This document shows positions 32,157 to 40,956 of a stretch of DNA of 64,000 nt, in pieces. The notes under the pieces are model-generated. The model was not told where the DNA came from, did not search any database, and saw nothing but the letters and a program-made list of their open reading frames with translations. Made by a program: the position numbers and the translations under genes. How positions within the stretch are numbered: the stretch's first letter is position 1; each line of letters begins with the position of its first letter. Source of the stretch: SZUA-100 sp965248135 (GTDB taxonomy: Bacteria; Pseudomonadota; Alphaproteobacteria; Rhizobiales; Rhizobiaceae); NCBI GenBank assembly GCA_965248135.1, contig CBDFIN010000012.1, positions 2,294,001-2,358,000 on the forward strand, written 5' to 3'.

Positions 32157-33379
32157 CCGGCAATCGCCAATGGCTATCAATCATCGGCATCGAGGAAGAC
32201 GGGATTGCGCGACTTTCACCTGAAGCAAAGGTGCTGATCAACGAAGCCGATCTGATATTCGCCGGCGTGCGGCACCTTAAAATGCTGGGCGAAACGGCGG
32301 CAAATCAGCGCCGGTGGGCTACGCCGTTTTCCGCCTCAATTGATGAAATAAAGGCGGCGCGCGGCACAAATGTAGTGGTCTTGGCGAGTGGCGATCCCCA
32401 GTGGTTTGGGGTCGGAACCACATTGGCGCGTCATTTCGATTTGGGCGAAATGCGTATAATTCCAGCACGCTCGGCCTTTTCTCTCGCCGCTAATACACTT
32501 GGATGGCCGCTAGCCGATGTTTGCACCCTATCACTGCACGGCTTGCCTTTTGCCAACCTTGCCCGGTTCATTCACCCGCGTGTCCGCTTGCTCATTCTTT
32601 CAAAGGACGGTTCGACACCGGGGCGGATTGCCGAATTTCTGTCAGTGAATGGCTTTGGCGACAGCCGCATGTGGGTGCTTGAGCATTTGGGCGGTGAAAA
32701 AGAGCGGATACTTAAATCCTTCGCTGCAGGGTTCGATGTTGCTGACATCGCCAGTCTCAACACCGTGGCGGTTGAATGTGTCGCCGGCCAGGGGGCAGAC
32801 TGGCAGGCAACGACAGCGGGGCTTAGCGACGAGGCCTATGAGCACGATGGCCAATTGACCAAGCAGGCGGTGCGGGCGGCAACGCTTTCGGTGCTGCGGC
32901 CATTCCCGGGGGCTTTGTTATGGGACATCGGCGCCGGCTGTGGCTCCATTGCCATTGAATGGATGCGCGCAGCGCCGAACGCCCGGGCAATCGCGGTAGA
33001 GCAAAATACTCAAAGGTGCAGCCTCATTAGAAAAAACGCAGCGGCATTGGGCGTGCCCGGACTAAAATTGATCGAAGGTGCCGCGCCCGCCGCCCTTGCC
33101 GGTTTGCCCGGGCCGGACGCAATATTCATCGGTGGTGGCATAATGGCAAAAAAGATGTTCGAGAACTGCTATGACGCCCTTGGTGATGGTGGCACCATTG
33201 TGGCAAACACGGTGACCCTTGAAGGCGAATCGCGTCTGGGTGCATTGCACGCAGAATATGGTGGCGAACTTGCAAGAATACGCGTCGAACATTGCACCTC
33301 AATCGGCAGCTTTCGCGGTTGGCGGCAAACAAGGCCTGTTACCCGGTGGCGTTTGACAAAGCGGCGGAGCGGCACATGA
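32153..33379 (+). CDS. cobL: Precorrin-6Y C5,15-methyltransferase (CbiE-CbiT fusion)
   Basis: A 408-residue fusion enzyme that methylates C5 and C15 and decarboxylates the C12 acetate. The N-terminal half (about 1-205) is CbiE-like (LSIIGIEEDGIARLSPEAK, LASGDPQWFGVG and the C-terminal HLGGEKERIL). The C-terminal half (about 225-408) is CbiT-like with the SAM motif LLWDIGAGCGSIAIEWMRAA and PDAIFIGGGIMAKKMFE. It overlaps cobH and cobI by 4 bp each, in a chain of ATGA junctions. Confidence 0.92.
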   Translation: MTGNRQWLSIIGIEEDGIARLSPEAKVLINEADLIFAGVRHLKMLGETAANQRRWATPFSASIDEIKAARGTNVVVLASGDPQWFGVGTTLARHFDLGEMRIIPARSAFSLAANTLGWPLADVCTLSLHGLPFANLARFIHPRVRLLILSKDGSTPGRIAEFLSVNGFGDSRMWVLEHLGGEKERILKSFAAGFDVADIASLNTVAVECVAGQGADWQATTAGLSDEAYEHDGQLTKQAVRAATLSVLRPFPGALLWDIGAGCGSIAIEWMRAAPNARAIAVEQNTQRCSLIRKNAAALGVPGLKLIEGAAPAALAGLPGPDAIFIGGGIMAKKMFENCYDALGDGGTIVANTVTLEGESRLGALHAEYGGELARIRVEHCTSIGSFRGWRQTRPVTRWRLTKRRSGT

Positions 33380-34125
33380 GCGGTATATTATATGGTCTTG
33401 GTGTCGGGCCGGGCGATCCGGAACTGATAACGTTGAAGGCGCTTCGTATTCTCCAGCGGGTCGGGGTGGTGGCGTGGCCGGCGCCGCAAGGTGGTGCGAG
33501 TTTTGCCCGATCTGTCGTGGCGCAATATTTGAGCGAAAATCAATTGGAAATTCCGATATGGATACCCATGCGAGCAGAGCGTCATCCTGCAAAAACCATT
33601 TATGATCAAGCGGCAAAAGAAATCTCCTCGTATCTTAGTTCAAACAGTGATGTGGCGGTAATCTGTGAAGGTGACCCGTTCTTTCACGGCTCCTTCATGT
33701 ATCTTTATGAGCGATTGCAACTAGATCACCCATGTGAGATCGTGCCGGGTGTATCGTCGTTGATGGCGGCTGCGGCAGCACTGCAACGGCCGCTTGCGGC
33801 GCGTAATGATGTTTTGACAATCATTCCGGCACCGCTTGATGATGGGGAAATCGAACGACGGTTGGAAACAGCCGATGCGGTAGCCTTCATCAAGCTTGGC
33901 CGGCATTTCGAGCGTATTAGAAAATTGCTTCGTCGAAACCGGCTGATTGACAAAGCGGCCTATATCGAGCGGGCCAGTTTGATAAACCAGCGTGTAATCC
34001 CGTTATCGGCGATTGATAGCCAGGCCGTGCCCTATTTCTCGATCATTCTGGTCTATAAAGGCGCGGAACCGTGGATTGCTGACCTGCCGGTAAATATCGA
34101 TGAGCAAAGGGATGAGGGAACGTGA
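33376..34125 (+). CDS. cobI: Precorrin-2/cobalt-factor II C20-methyltransferase
   Basis: A 249-residue tetrapyrrole methylase that adds the C20 methyl group. The family opening YGLGVGPGDPELITLKALRI (residues 6-25), VICEGDPFFHGSFMYLYERL (about 96-115) and IVPGVSSLMAAAAAL (about 124) are all clear. ATG 33376 overlaps the cobL stop (ATGA); an upstream reading is not family-like. It overlaps the next gene by 4 bp. Confidence 0.92.
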   Translation: MSGILYGLGVGPGDPELITLKALRILQRVGVVAWPAPQGGASFARSVVAQYLSENQLEIPIWIPMRAERHPAKTIYDQAAKEISSYLSSNSDVAVICEGDPFFHGSFMYLYERLQLDHPCEIVPGVSSLMAAAAALQRPLAARNDVLTIIPAPLDDGEIERRLETADAVAFIKLGRHFERIRKLLRRNRLIDKAAYIERASLINQRVIPLSAIDSQAVPYFSIILVYKGAEPWIADLPVNIDEQRDEGT

Positions 34126-35954
34126 GTTCGAATACTAAGCCGGCAATAATTGTGCTGACACCGGCGGCGATTAAAACCGCTCGCCGTATCCGCGATATTT
34201 CGGGCGGCCAACTGCACGGATTTGCCCCCAGAGTGGGCGATTGCGATCAACAATTTGATGATGCGGCAGTGCATTTGCAAAAGCTGTTTTCCAATGGAAC
34301 GACGATAATAGCAATTATGGCCGCAGGTGCCATTATTCGTTGTCTGGCGCCAGCACTGAAAGACAAACACCATGAACCGCCGGTGGTGGCGGTTTCAGAC
34401 GATGGCAAAAGTGTCGTGCCGCTGTTGGGTGGACACCATGGTGCCAACCAGATTGCCCGTTTTCTGGCGGCTGAACTGGGCGCGCACGCGGCGGTAACGA
34501 CCGCCGGCGATCTTAATTTCGGTGTCGCACTTGATGAACCTCCCAACGGCTATGTGCTGGCAAATCCCGGTGACGCCAAGAAGGTGATGGCCGCGCTGCT
34601 TGAGGGTGAAAGCGCTGTCCTTTCAGGCAAAGCGCCCTGGCTTGAGCAGTCGAGACTATCGCTGAGCAATGCCGGCGAGGTGCGATTGACGATTAGCGAC
34701 AAGCACCACCTGCCTGGCGCGTTGGAACTGGTCTATCACCCGAAATCACTTCTTCTGGGCATCGGCTGTGAGCGCGGGACAAGCGGAGCAGAAGTAATTG
34801 GTCTGGCGGAAGAAACGATTAATGGTGCAAATTTATCACCGCATAGCGTTGCAGCCATTGTGTCAATAGATCTGAAAGCCGACGAACCGGCGCTGCATCA
34901 GGCGGCGGCGCATTTTGGTGTTCCGGTTCGATTTTTTGATGCTGCAACGCTGGAGAGGCAAGCAGCGCGGCTGGAAAATCCATCTGACATCGTTTTTGCC
35001 GAAACCGGTTGCCACGGGGTTGCCGAAGGTGCGGCTTTGGCCGCCGGCGGCGGTGAAGCTTCGCTGATTGTTCCCAAGCGCAAGTCAAAGCGGGCAACCG
35101 CCGCCATCGCGCAGGCATCATTGCCCGTCAATGCAGCATCGTTCGGTCGCGAGCGCGGTCATCTCTCGGTCGTTGGTGTCGGTCCTGGAAACCAGGAATG
35201 GCGCAGCCCTGAGGCAAGCCGGCTCATTAGCCAGGCGGGCGACCTCGTCGGCTATTCGCTCTATCTCGATCTTGTCGGCGATCTTGGTGCCGGCAAGACC
35301 CGTCACGATTTTGACCTTGGTCGTGAGGAGGATAGGGTTCGCCATGCCATGGAACTGGCGGGTGAGGGGCGTAATGTGGCGCTCGTTTGTTCTGGTGATG
35401 CGGGTATATACGCCATGGCCACGCTGGTGTTCGAGCTGCTTGAAGACGGCGGTCTTGGTGCCGCAGCAAAACGCATCTCCATTCAGGTTGCGCCGGGCAT
35501 TTCTGCGCTTCAGGCAGCCGCCGCACGGGCAGGCGCGCCTTTGGGCCATGATTTTTGTACCATTTCATTGTCAGACCTGTTGACCCCTTGGGCGGTGATC
35601 GCCAATCGGATCGACATGGCCGCCAAGGGTGATTTCGTTATCGCCTTTTATAACCCGGTTTCAAAGCGCCGCCGTACCCAGCTTGCCCACGCGAAAGATG
35701 TATTGCTCAACCACCGACCGGGCGATACGCCGGTGATCCTTGCCACCAATCTCGGCCGACCGGGCGAAGCAATAACCTTCGTGCCGCTTTCGAAATTGAA
35801 TATCGATGCGGTCGATATGCTGACCGTCGTCATCGTCGGTTCGTCTGAAAGCAGGGCTGTAAAGACCGGCGATGGCCGCAATTGGATCTATACGCCCAGA
35901 GGATATGCGGCAAAGAGCGCGGAAATCCCATTGAGAAAAGAGAATGCCCAATGA
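34122..35954 (+). CDS. cobJ: Fused CbiG (cobalt-precorrin-5A hydrolase) and CobJ (C17-methyltransferase)
   Basis: A 610-residue bifunctional protein. Residues 1 to about 335 are CbiG: VLTPAAIKTARRIRDI, IAIMAAGAIIRCLAPALKDK and LLGGHHGANQIARFLAAELG, then the CbiG C-domain (LLLGIGCERGTSGAEVIGLA). Residues from about 343 are a CobJ/CbiH tetrapyrrole methylase (HLSVVGVGPGNQEWRSPEAS, VCSGDAGIYAMATLVFELL, VAPGISALQAAAARAGAPLG). CobJ contracts the ring; CbiG opens the delta-lactone made in the cobalt-early pathway. GTG start overlaps the cobI stop; overlaps cobM by 4 bp. Confidence 0.93.
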   Translation: MSSNTKPAIIVLTPAAIKTARRIRDISGGQLHGFAPRVGDCDQQFDDAAVHLQKLFSNGTTIIAIMAAGAIIRCLAPALKDKHHEPPVVAVSDDGKSVVPLLGGHHGANQIARFLAAELGAHAAVTTAGDLNFGVALDEPPNGYVLANPGDAKKVMAALLEGESAVLSGKAPWLEQSRLSLSNAGEVRLTISDKHHLPGALELVYHPKSLLLGIGCERGTSGAEVIGLAEETINGANLSPHSVAAIVSIDLKADEPALHQAAAHFGVPVRFFDAATLERQAARLENPSDIVFAETGCHGVAEGAALAAGGGEASLIVPKRKSKRATAAIAQASLPVNAASFGRERGHLSVVGVGPGNQEWRSPEASRLISQAGDLVGYSLYLDLVGDLGAGKTRHDFDLGREEDRVRHAMELAGEGRNVALVCSGDAGIYAMATLVFELLEDGGLGAAAKRISIQVAPGISALQAAAARAGAPLGHDFCTISLSDLLTPWAVIANRIDMAAKGDFVIAFYNPVSKRRRTQLAHAKDVLLNHRPGDTPVILATNLGRPGEAITFVPLSKLNIDAVDMLTVVIVGSSESRAVKTGDGRNWIYTPRGYAAKSAEIPLRKENAQ

Positions 35955-36754
35955 CAGTCTATTTTATCGGGGCGGGGCCTGGCGCACCTGATCTGATTAC
36001 GGTACGCGGCTTGCAGCTGATCGAGCGCTGTGCTGTGTGCCTCTATGCTGGTTCGCTGGTGCCGGCTGAAATTGTTGCGGCTGCTCCAGACAATGCGCGG
36101 GTTATTGATACGGCGCCGATGCATCTCGATGAGATAATCGGCGAGATCGTCGAGGCGCACGAAAAGAGCATGGATGTCGCAAGAGTGCATTCCGGTGATC
36201 CTTCGATTTATGGGGCAACGGCTGAACAAATGCGCCGGCTCGACGATTTGGCGATCGAGTACCAGGTCGTGCCGGGCGTACCGGCCTTTGCCGGTGTCGC
36301 GGCGCAACTGAAACTTGAACTGACCCTGCCGGAGATCGCGCAGACGATTATCATCACCCGCACTGGCATGAAGGCATCATCAATGCCCGACGGTGAGCAA
36401 CTCGAAATATTGGGGCAATCAGGCGCGACGCTCGCGATCCATCTTTCCGTGCGCAATCTGGCCTATGTGCGAGAGGCGCTTGCACCTTATTATGGTGATG
36501 ACTGTCCGGTGGTGGTGGCTTATCGGGCAACTTGGCCGGACGAGCAATATATCCGCACGAATCTTGGAAAGATGAAAGATGCGGTGCGACAGGCCAAGAT
36601 CACCCGCACCGCGCTCATTATGGTTGGGCCGGTGTTTGCACAAATGGAGGGTGACGCAAAATTTCGCGATTCGGCACTTTACGATGAGACCCATGCCCAT
36701 GTGTTGCGCAACCGCGGCAAGAAACGCGCGCCCTTGAAAACAATAACGCAGTGA
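35951..36754 (+). CDS. cobM: Precorrin-4/cobalt-precorrin-4 C11-methyltransferase
   Basis: A 267-residue tetrapyrrole methylase adding the C11 methyl group. Motifs: VYFIGAGPGAPDLITVRGLQ (opening), CLYAGSLVPAEIV, DVARVHSGDPSIYGATAEQM (about residues 76-95) and QVVPGVPAFAGVAAQL. ATG 35951 overlaps the fused-gene stop (ATGA). It closes the operon. No cobF/cbiD, cobK/cbiJ, cobG/cobZ or cobNST is in the window, so the pathway is completed elsewhere. Confidence 0.93.
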   Translation: MTVYFIGAGPGAPDLITVRGLQLIERCAVCLYAGSLVPAEIVAAAPDNARVIDTAPMHLDEIIGEIVEAHEKSMDVARVHSGDPSIYGATAEQMRRLDDLAIEYQVVPGVPAFAGVAAQLKLELTLPEIAQTIIITRTGMKASSMPDGEQLEILGQSGATLAIHLSVRNLAYVREALAPYYGDDCPVVVAYRATWPDEQYIRTNLGKMKDAVRQAKITRTALIMVGPVFAQMEGDAKFRDSALYDETHAHVLRNRGKKRAPLKTITQ

Positions 36755-36934
36755 TCTTTGGTTTACTGTTTTCGAGTGTTCTCGCTGATGGCAATTCTTC
36801 GCTTCGCTCAGGCCTGCGCGGGCGCGGCGCATAAGCGCCGGTTCGCTTTTCGCGGACAATTCTCAGCTGATAAGGTTGGAATAAAATGCAGTTGATCTGA
36901 TTGATCGGATCGAACCAAAGACCAAGAAAACAGA

Positions 36935-38068
36935 TCAAGTTGGTGGCTTGACGGTTTCTTTGATCAAATGGTCGACCACCGCCTTATAGGCATTTTTCTG
37001 GTCTTTGCCGGCTTTGATTGCATTGTCATAAACAACACGCTGGCGATCAGCGCTGGTGCCATGTTCGACGATTGACATGATGTGCTGTAGTTCGCGGGTT
37101 GTGCCCAACTGTCGCGCGTCTTCACCGACGATATTGATCAATTCATCGGCAAGTTCCGCAAACGCAACGGTCTTGCCTTTTCCAAGATCGATCAACTCGC
37201 CCTTGACGCCGTAGCGCATTGCCCGCCAGCGGTTTTCCTGAAGCAACAAACGCGGATAAATGCGCCAGCGTTGATTATCCATACGCAGGCGATATAGCAT
37301 CGACAATACCGCCTGAAAAAGTGCCGCAATCGAAGCGGCATCGGCAACATTGGTGCACACATCCGCCACCCGCATTTCGATGGTTGGATAGCGATCAGAC
37401 GGTCGGATATCCCACCAGATTTTGGTCGCATCCTCAATGCAGCCTGAATTGACCAATTCCGCCACCAGACGGTTATATTCGCCCGAAGATTCCATAACCT
37501 CAGGAATTCCGGTGCGGGGCAGGGCGTCGAATACACAAAGCCGGTAACTCTGCATGCGGGTATCTTCACCCTCCCAATAGGGGGAAGACGTGGTGAGCGC
37601 CAGAATATGCGGCAGGAAATATGACGCCTGGTTCATCAAATCGATGCGCAGATCATCACCCTCTATGCCGACATGCACATGGCAACCGCAGATCTGCAAA
37701 CGGCGCACCGGTGTGCCAAGATCTGCCGCCAGTTCTTCGTAACGTTGCCTGTGGGTGGGGATCTGGTCGCGATAATGGCCAAACGGGTGGGTGGATGCGG
37801 CAATCGGCGCCATATCGAACCTGGCTGCAACTTCGGCAATGGTTGCCCGCATCTCGGCCAGTTCGGTGACCGCCTGCAGCACCGATTTGTGCGGTCTTGT
37901 GCCGACTTCAATCTGCGAACGCATGAATTCCGGTGAAACCTGATCGGAGAGCCGATCTTTGCATATCTGCATGAATTCTGCCGGCGGGTCATCGGCCAGA
38001 TTGCGGCTTTCCAGATCAACCAGAAAATACTCTTCTTCAATACCGACGGTCAGTGATGGAGCTTCCAT
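36935..38068 (-). CDS. Carboxylate-amine ligase, YbdK-type glutamate-cysteine ligase 2 family
   Basis: A 377-residue GCS2-family enzyme. The family start LTVGIEEEYFLVDLESRNL, the GCHVHVGI motif (about residue 131) and the ECGDR-like STHPFGHYRDQIPTHRQRY stretch fit YbdK, which has weak gamma-glutamylcysteine synthetase activity in vitro. Its cellular substrate is unsettled. ATG 38068 is preceded by GGGTAG; a 44-residue upstream extension is not family-like. It lies 10 bp after the D-cysteine desulfhydrase gene, so the two are one transcript. Confidence 0.88.
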   Translation of the reverse strand: MEAPSLTVGIEEEYFLVDLESRNLADDPPAEFMQICKDRLSDQVSPEFMRSQIEVGTRPHKSVLQAVTELAEMRATIAEVAARFDMAPIAASTHPFGHYRDQIPTHRQRYEELAADLGTPVRRLQICGCHVHVGIEGDDLRIDLMNQASYFLPHILALTTSSPYWEGEDTRMQSYRLCVFDALPRTGIPEVMESSGEYNRLVAELVNSGCIEDATKIWWDIRPSDRYPTIEMRVADVCTNVADAASIAALFQAVLSMLYRLRMDNQRWRIYPRLLLQENRWRAMRYGVKGELIDLGKGKTVAFAELADELINIVGEDARQLGTTRELQHIMSIVEHGTSADRQRVVYDNAIKAGKDQKNAYKAVVDHLIKETVKPPT

Positions 38069-38078
38069 TTCTACCCTC

Positions 38079-39137
38079 TTACGGCTGCGATTTTCTAAAG
38101 GCGCGCTCAAATACACTTTGATAGGCAAAGATGCCCGGCGTTCCGCCCGTATGAACAAAAACGATAGCGCCACTTTCAGTATTGGTGCGCGCCAATTCAA
38201 GAAACCCGGCCATGCACTTTCCCGTATAGGTTGGATCCAGCATCAACGCCTCTTGGCGTGCCGCTTGCAAAATGGCGGCCATTGTGTCGTCGCCAGCAAC
38301 CCCGTAGCCCGGGGCAAGATGTTTGTCATTGACGATAACATCGCGTTGTGTGACCGTCGGTTCCAGCCCGAGAAGGTGTTCGATCTCGCCGCAACGTTCC
38401 AATATCCGTGGGGCCTGCAATTTGGCGTTACGGCGCACGCAGATGCCATGCACCGTGACAGGCGAACCAGCAGCACGCAATCCGCACAACAGGCCGGCAT
38501 GGGTGGCACCACTGCCAGAAGCGACAACGATCTGGCCCAATTCGACCGGCAGAGTTGCAAATTGCTCCAACAGCTCAATTGCGGCCAGCACATAACCAAG
38601 CGAACCGAGCGGCGGATGGCCGGGGCCAAGGGGGATCACATAGGGGTTTCGACCGTTCTTCTTTAGATCGTCAGCGATTTCCGCAAGCTGGCGGTCGGCG
38701 CCTTCTTCGTCTTCTCCCACCGGATAAGAATGCAGCGTGGCACCAAGCATCTTGTCAAGAAGCACATTGCCCGAATTGCGGTAATGCGCGTCGGTATCGG
38801 CGACCCGTTCTTCCAGTTGAACGTGGCATTGCATGCCCAAACGGACGGCACCTGCTGCTGCCAGGCGAACGAAATTCGATTGCACCGCGCCGGTAATTAA
38901 TATGGTATCGGCGCCTTGCCTTTGGGCCTCGCCGAAATAATATTCAAGCTGACGGACTTTGTTGCCACCAAATGTCAAAGTGTTGCAGTCGTCACGCTTG
39001 GCATAAAGGGGCCCGCTTTTCAATGCCGCCTCGAAATTTGGCAGCCGTTCCAGCACCGTTTCGCCATTCATCAGCGGCGTGCGCGGAAATTTTGACAACC
39101 CATCCAACAGTCCGAGATTTGTTACAGGATTTGACAT
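38079..39137 (-). CDS. dcyD: D-cysteine desulfhydrase (ACC deaminase family)
   Basis: A 352-residue fold-type II PLP enzyme that cleaves D-cysteine to pyruvate, sulfide and ammonia. The cofactor lysine is in LTFGGNKVRQLEYYF (about residue 52), ITGAVQSNFVRLAAAGAVR binds the cofactor and VVASGSGATHAGLLCGLRA is the phosphate loop. Distinguishing it from ACC deaminase or other D-amino acid lyases by sequence alone is uncertain. ATG 39137 gives the usual length; the TTG/ATG further up adds an unlikely N-terminus. It is divergent from trmO. Confidence 0.85.
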   Translation of the reverse strand: MSNPVTNLGLLDGLSKFPRTPLMNGETVLERLPNFEAALKSGPLYAKRDDCNTLTFGGNKVRQLEYYFGEAQRQGADTILITGAVQSNFVRLAAAGAVRLGMQCHVQLEERVADTDAHYRNSGNVLLDKMLGATLHSYPVGEDEEGADRQLAEIADDLKKNGRNPYVIPLGPGHPPLGSLGYVLAAIELLEQFATLPVELGQIVVASGSGATHAGLLCGLRAAGSPVTVHGICVRRNAKLQAPRILERCGEIEHLLGLEPTVTQRDVIVNDKHLAPGYGVAGDDTMAAILQAARQEALMLDPTYTGKCMAGFLELARTNTESGAIVFVHTGGTPGIFAYQSVFERAFRKSQP

Positions 39138-39246
39138 TGCGCCAATTGAGCGAAAAACCGATGGAAATGCAAGATCAATGATTGATCCGCAGGCACTCGG
39201 CGCTATTGTAACGACTACACCAACCACCAGTAGCAATAATCACACC

Positions 39247-39732
39247 ATGAAAAATATTGAGGAACGGCAGGGAGAAGTGGCGCTTTCAAGCGATCCGGCT
39301 GAATTTGCCGACGATGGCCGGGTGGTTTTTATCGGCAAGATGCAAACGCCCTGGAAAGAGAGAAGTCAGTGTCCGCGGAATCTGGCGCAGGCGCGATCGA
39401 CGGGAAAATCGGCGCAGATAAGGCTAGATAGTTTCTGGCGCCAGGGCCTGAACGGCCTTGATGCATTCAGCCATGTAATCGTGCTTTACTGGATGCATGA
39501 GGCCAGGCGCGACCTGATTATCCAAAGCCCCCGCCATAAGAATAAACCGACCGGTGTTTTCGCGCTTCGTTCACCGGTTAGGCCCAACCCCATCGCCTTG
39601 GCGATTGTCAAAATCCTGAAGGTGGATATCGAGACCGGGACCGTCGAAATCGATGCAATTGACTGTCTCGATGGCACTCCGGTGATCGATATCAAGCCTT
39701 GGTTCGAGACGATCGATCAGATTGCGACTTGA
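39247..39732 (+). CDS. TsaA/TrmO-like tRNA methyltransferase
   Basis: A 161-residue protein of the UPF0066 (TsaA/TrmO, YaeB) family, which methylates N6-threonylcarbamoyladenosine at position 37 of tRNA. Motifs: VFIGKMQTPWKERSQCPRNL (about residues 27-46), GVFALRSPVRPNPIALAIVK (about 99-118) and IDAIDCLDGTPVIDIKPWFE (about 133-152). The usual C-terminal extension of E. coli TrmO is absent. ATG 39247 gives the right N-terminus. It converges on bmt. Confidence 0.85.
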   Translation: MKNIEERQGEVALSSDPAEFADDGRVVFIGKMQTPWKERSQCPRNLAQARSTGKSAQIRLDSFWRQGLNGLDAFSHVIVLYWMHEARRDLIIQSPRHKNKPTGVFALRSPVRPNPIALAIVKILKVDIETGTVEIDAIDCLDGTPVIDIKPWFETIDQIAT

Positions 39733-39755
39733 ATTTACCGGCGGAATTCGCCCAA

Positions 39756-40781
39756 TCAGGCCCGCCGTCTGACCCGTCGTGGCCGCGCGGGTGGCGATGC
39801 GGCATTGGCCGTTTTATTGACCAGCTTGCCGGTGAGGCTTTCAATGTGTTCGATATCAGGGCGTTGATGGGGCGCTTCATTATTGGCAAGATAGCCATCA
39901 AGCGCCACACGCATGGCAGCAAGATGGCCTGGCGATGTGCCACAGCAGCCACCGATAATTTTGGCGCCGCTGTCGGCCGCAAGCTGCACATAGTCGGCCA
40001 TTAATTGCGGTGTGCCGGTATAGATAACCTGATCGCCCGATACCTGCGGAACGCCACAATTGGCTTTGGCAACGACCGCACAACAAGGATTGGCCGCGGT
40101 GATATCGAGCACAGAGGCTAAAAGATCGGAGGCGCCAACACCACAATTAGCACCAATAGCTACGGGGCCGGGCGTCATGGCTGAGGCGATAGCACCCATT
40201 TCACCCGGGGCAACGCCCATCATGGTTTTGCCGGCGGTGTCAAAACTGGCGGTGAAGACATAATCCATGCCGGCCATGCGGGCGGCTTTACTTGCGGCCT
40301 CGATTTCCTCGCGCGACGACATCGTCTCGATCCAGATGACATCGGCTCCGCCAGCCTTCAATCCGTCGATTTGTTCTTTGAAAGCGTCAAAGGCACTTTC
40401 ATGGGTCAACGCGCCGAGTGGTTCGAATAGCTCTCCAGTCGGGCCAACAGAGCCGGCAACGATAATCGGGCGGCCAGCACCCTCAACCACATTGCGCACC
40501 AGTTCAGCACCGGATTTGTTTAACTCAAAAACGCGCGATTGGGCGTTATGCAGTTTCAGCCGGTCGCGATTGCAGCCAAAAGTGTTGGTCAACAGGATAT
40601 CTGCGCCGGCATCGGCGAATTGCTGATGGAGCAAAGTCACTTTTTGCGGGGCGTCGACGTTCCAGAATTCCGGCGCATCGCCGGCAACCAGCCCGATATC
40701 AAAGAAATTTGTACCGGTGGCGCCGTCGGCTAGCAAAATGGATTTTTTTGCCAGCAGGTCATCAAGGGAGGAAGGCATCAT
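39756..40781 (-). CDS. bmt: Betaine/homocysteine S-methyltransferase (Bmt)
   Basis: A 341-residue zinc-dependent methyltransferase with a homocysteine-binding (beta/alpha)8 barrel. It transfers a methyl group from a donor such as glycine betaine (or DMSP) to homocysteine to give methionine. Zinc cysteines: GANCGVG (about residue 206) and IGGCCGTSPGH (about 278-288). The opening ILLADGATGTNFFDIG fits the Bmt subfamily of alphaproteobacteria. It is read from a short leader holding a perfect 20-bp palindrome, probably its regulator's site. Confidence 0.88.
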   Translation of the reverse strand: MMPSSLDDLLAKKSILLADGATGTNFFDIGLVAGDAPEFWNVDAPQKVTLLHQQFADAGADILLTNTFGCNRDRLKLHNAQSRVFELNKSGAELVRNVVEGAGRPIIVAGSVGPTGELFEPLGALTHESAFDAFKEQIDGLKAGGADVIWIETMSSREEIEAASKAARMAGMDYVFTASFDTAGKTMMGVAPGEMGAIASAMTPGPVAIGANCGVGASDLLASVLDITAANPCCAVVAKANCGVPQVSGDQVIYTGTPQLMADYVQLAADSGAKIIGGCCGTSPGHLAAMRVALDGYLANNEAPHQRPDIEHIESLTGKLVNKTANAASPPARPRRVRRRA

Positions 40782-40808
40782 AAGTATCCAATGTCAAATC
40801 ACATAAAC

Positions 40809-40828
40809 ACATAAAGAATTCTTTATGT
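40809..40828. promoter_or_regulatory. Perfect 20-bp palindrome upstream of bmt
   Basis: The sequence ACATAAAGAATTCTTTATGT is its own reverse complement. It lies 27 bp above the bmt start and 128 bp above the desaturase start, between the divergent genes. A looser half-copy (ACATAAAC) overlaps its left edge. It resembles the AT-rich palindromes of ArsR-type regulators of methionine/SAH genes (SahR-like), from memory only. Probably an operator controlling bmt. Confidence 0.7.
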
Positions 40829-40956
40829 CAGGTCAATTGCGATCTTCGTCATTGGACGCAATTGAGACAAATTCAATTCGGGAGGGCGTTTTAAGTGTGC
40901 AATTTCGCGAAAAATGAGATAAAGTTAATGTGATCAACAATTTGCAGAGGATTATC

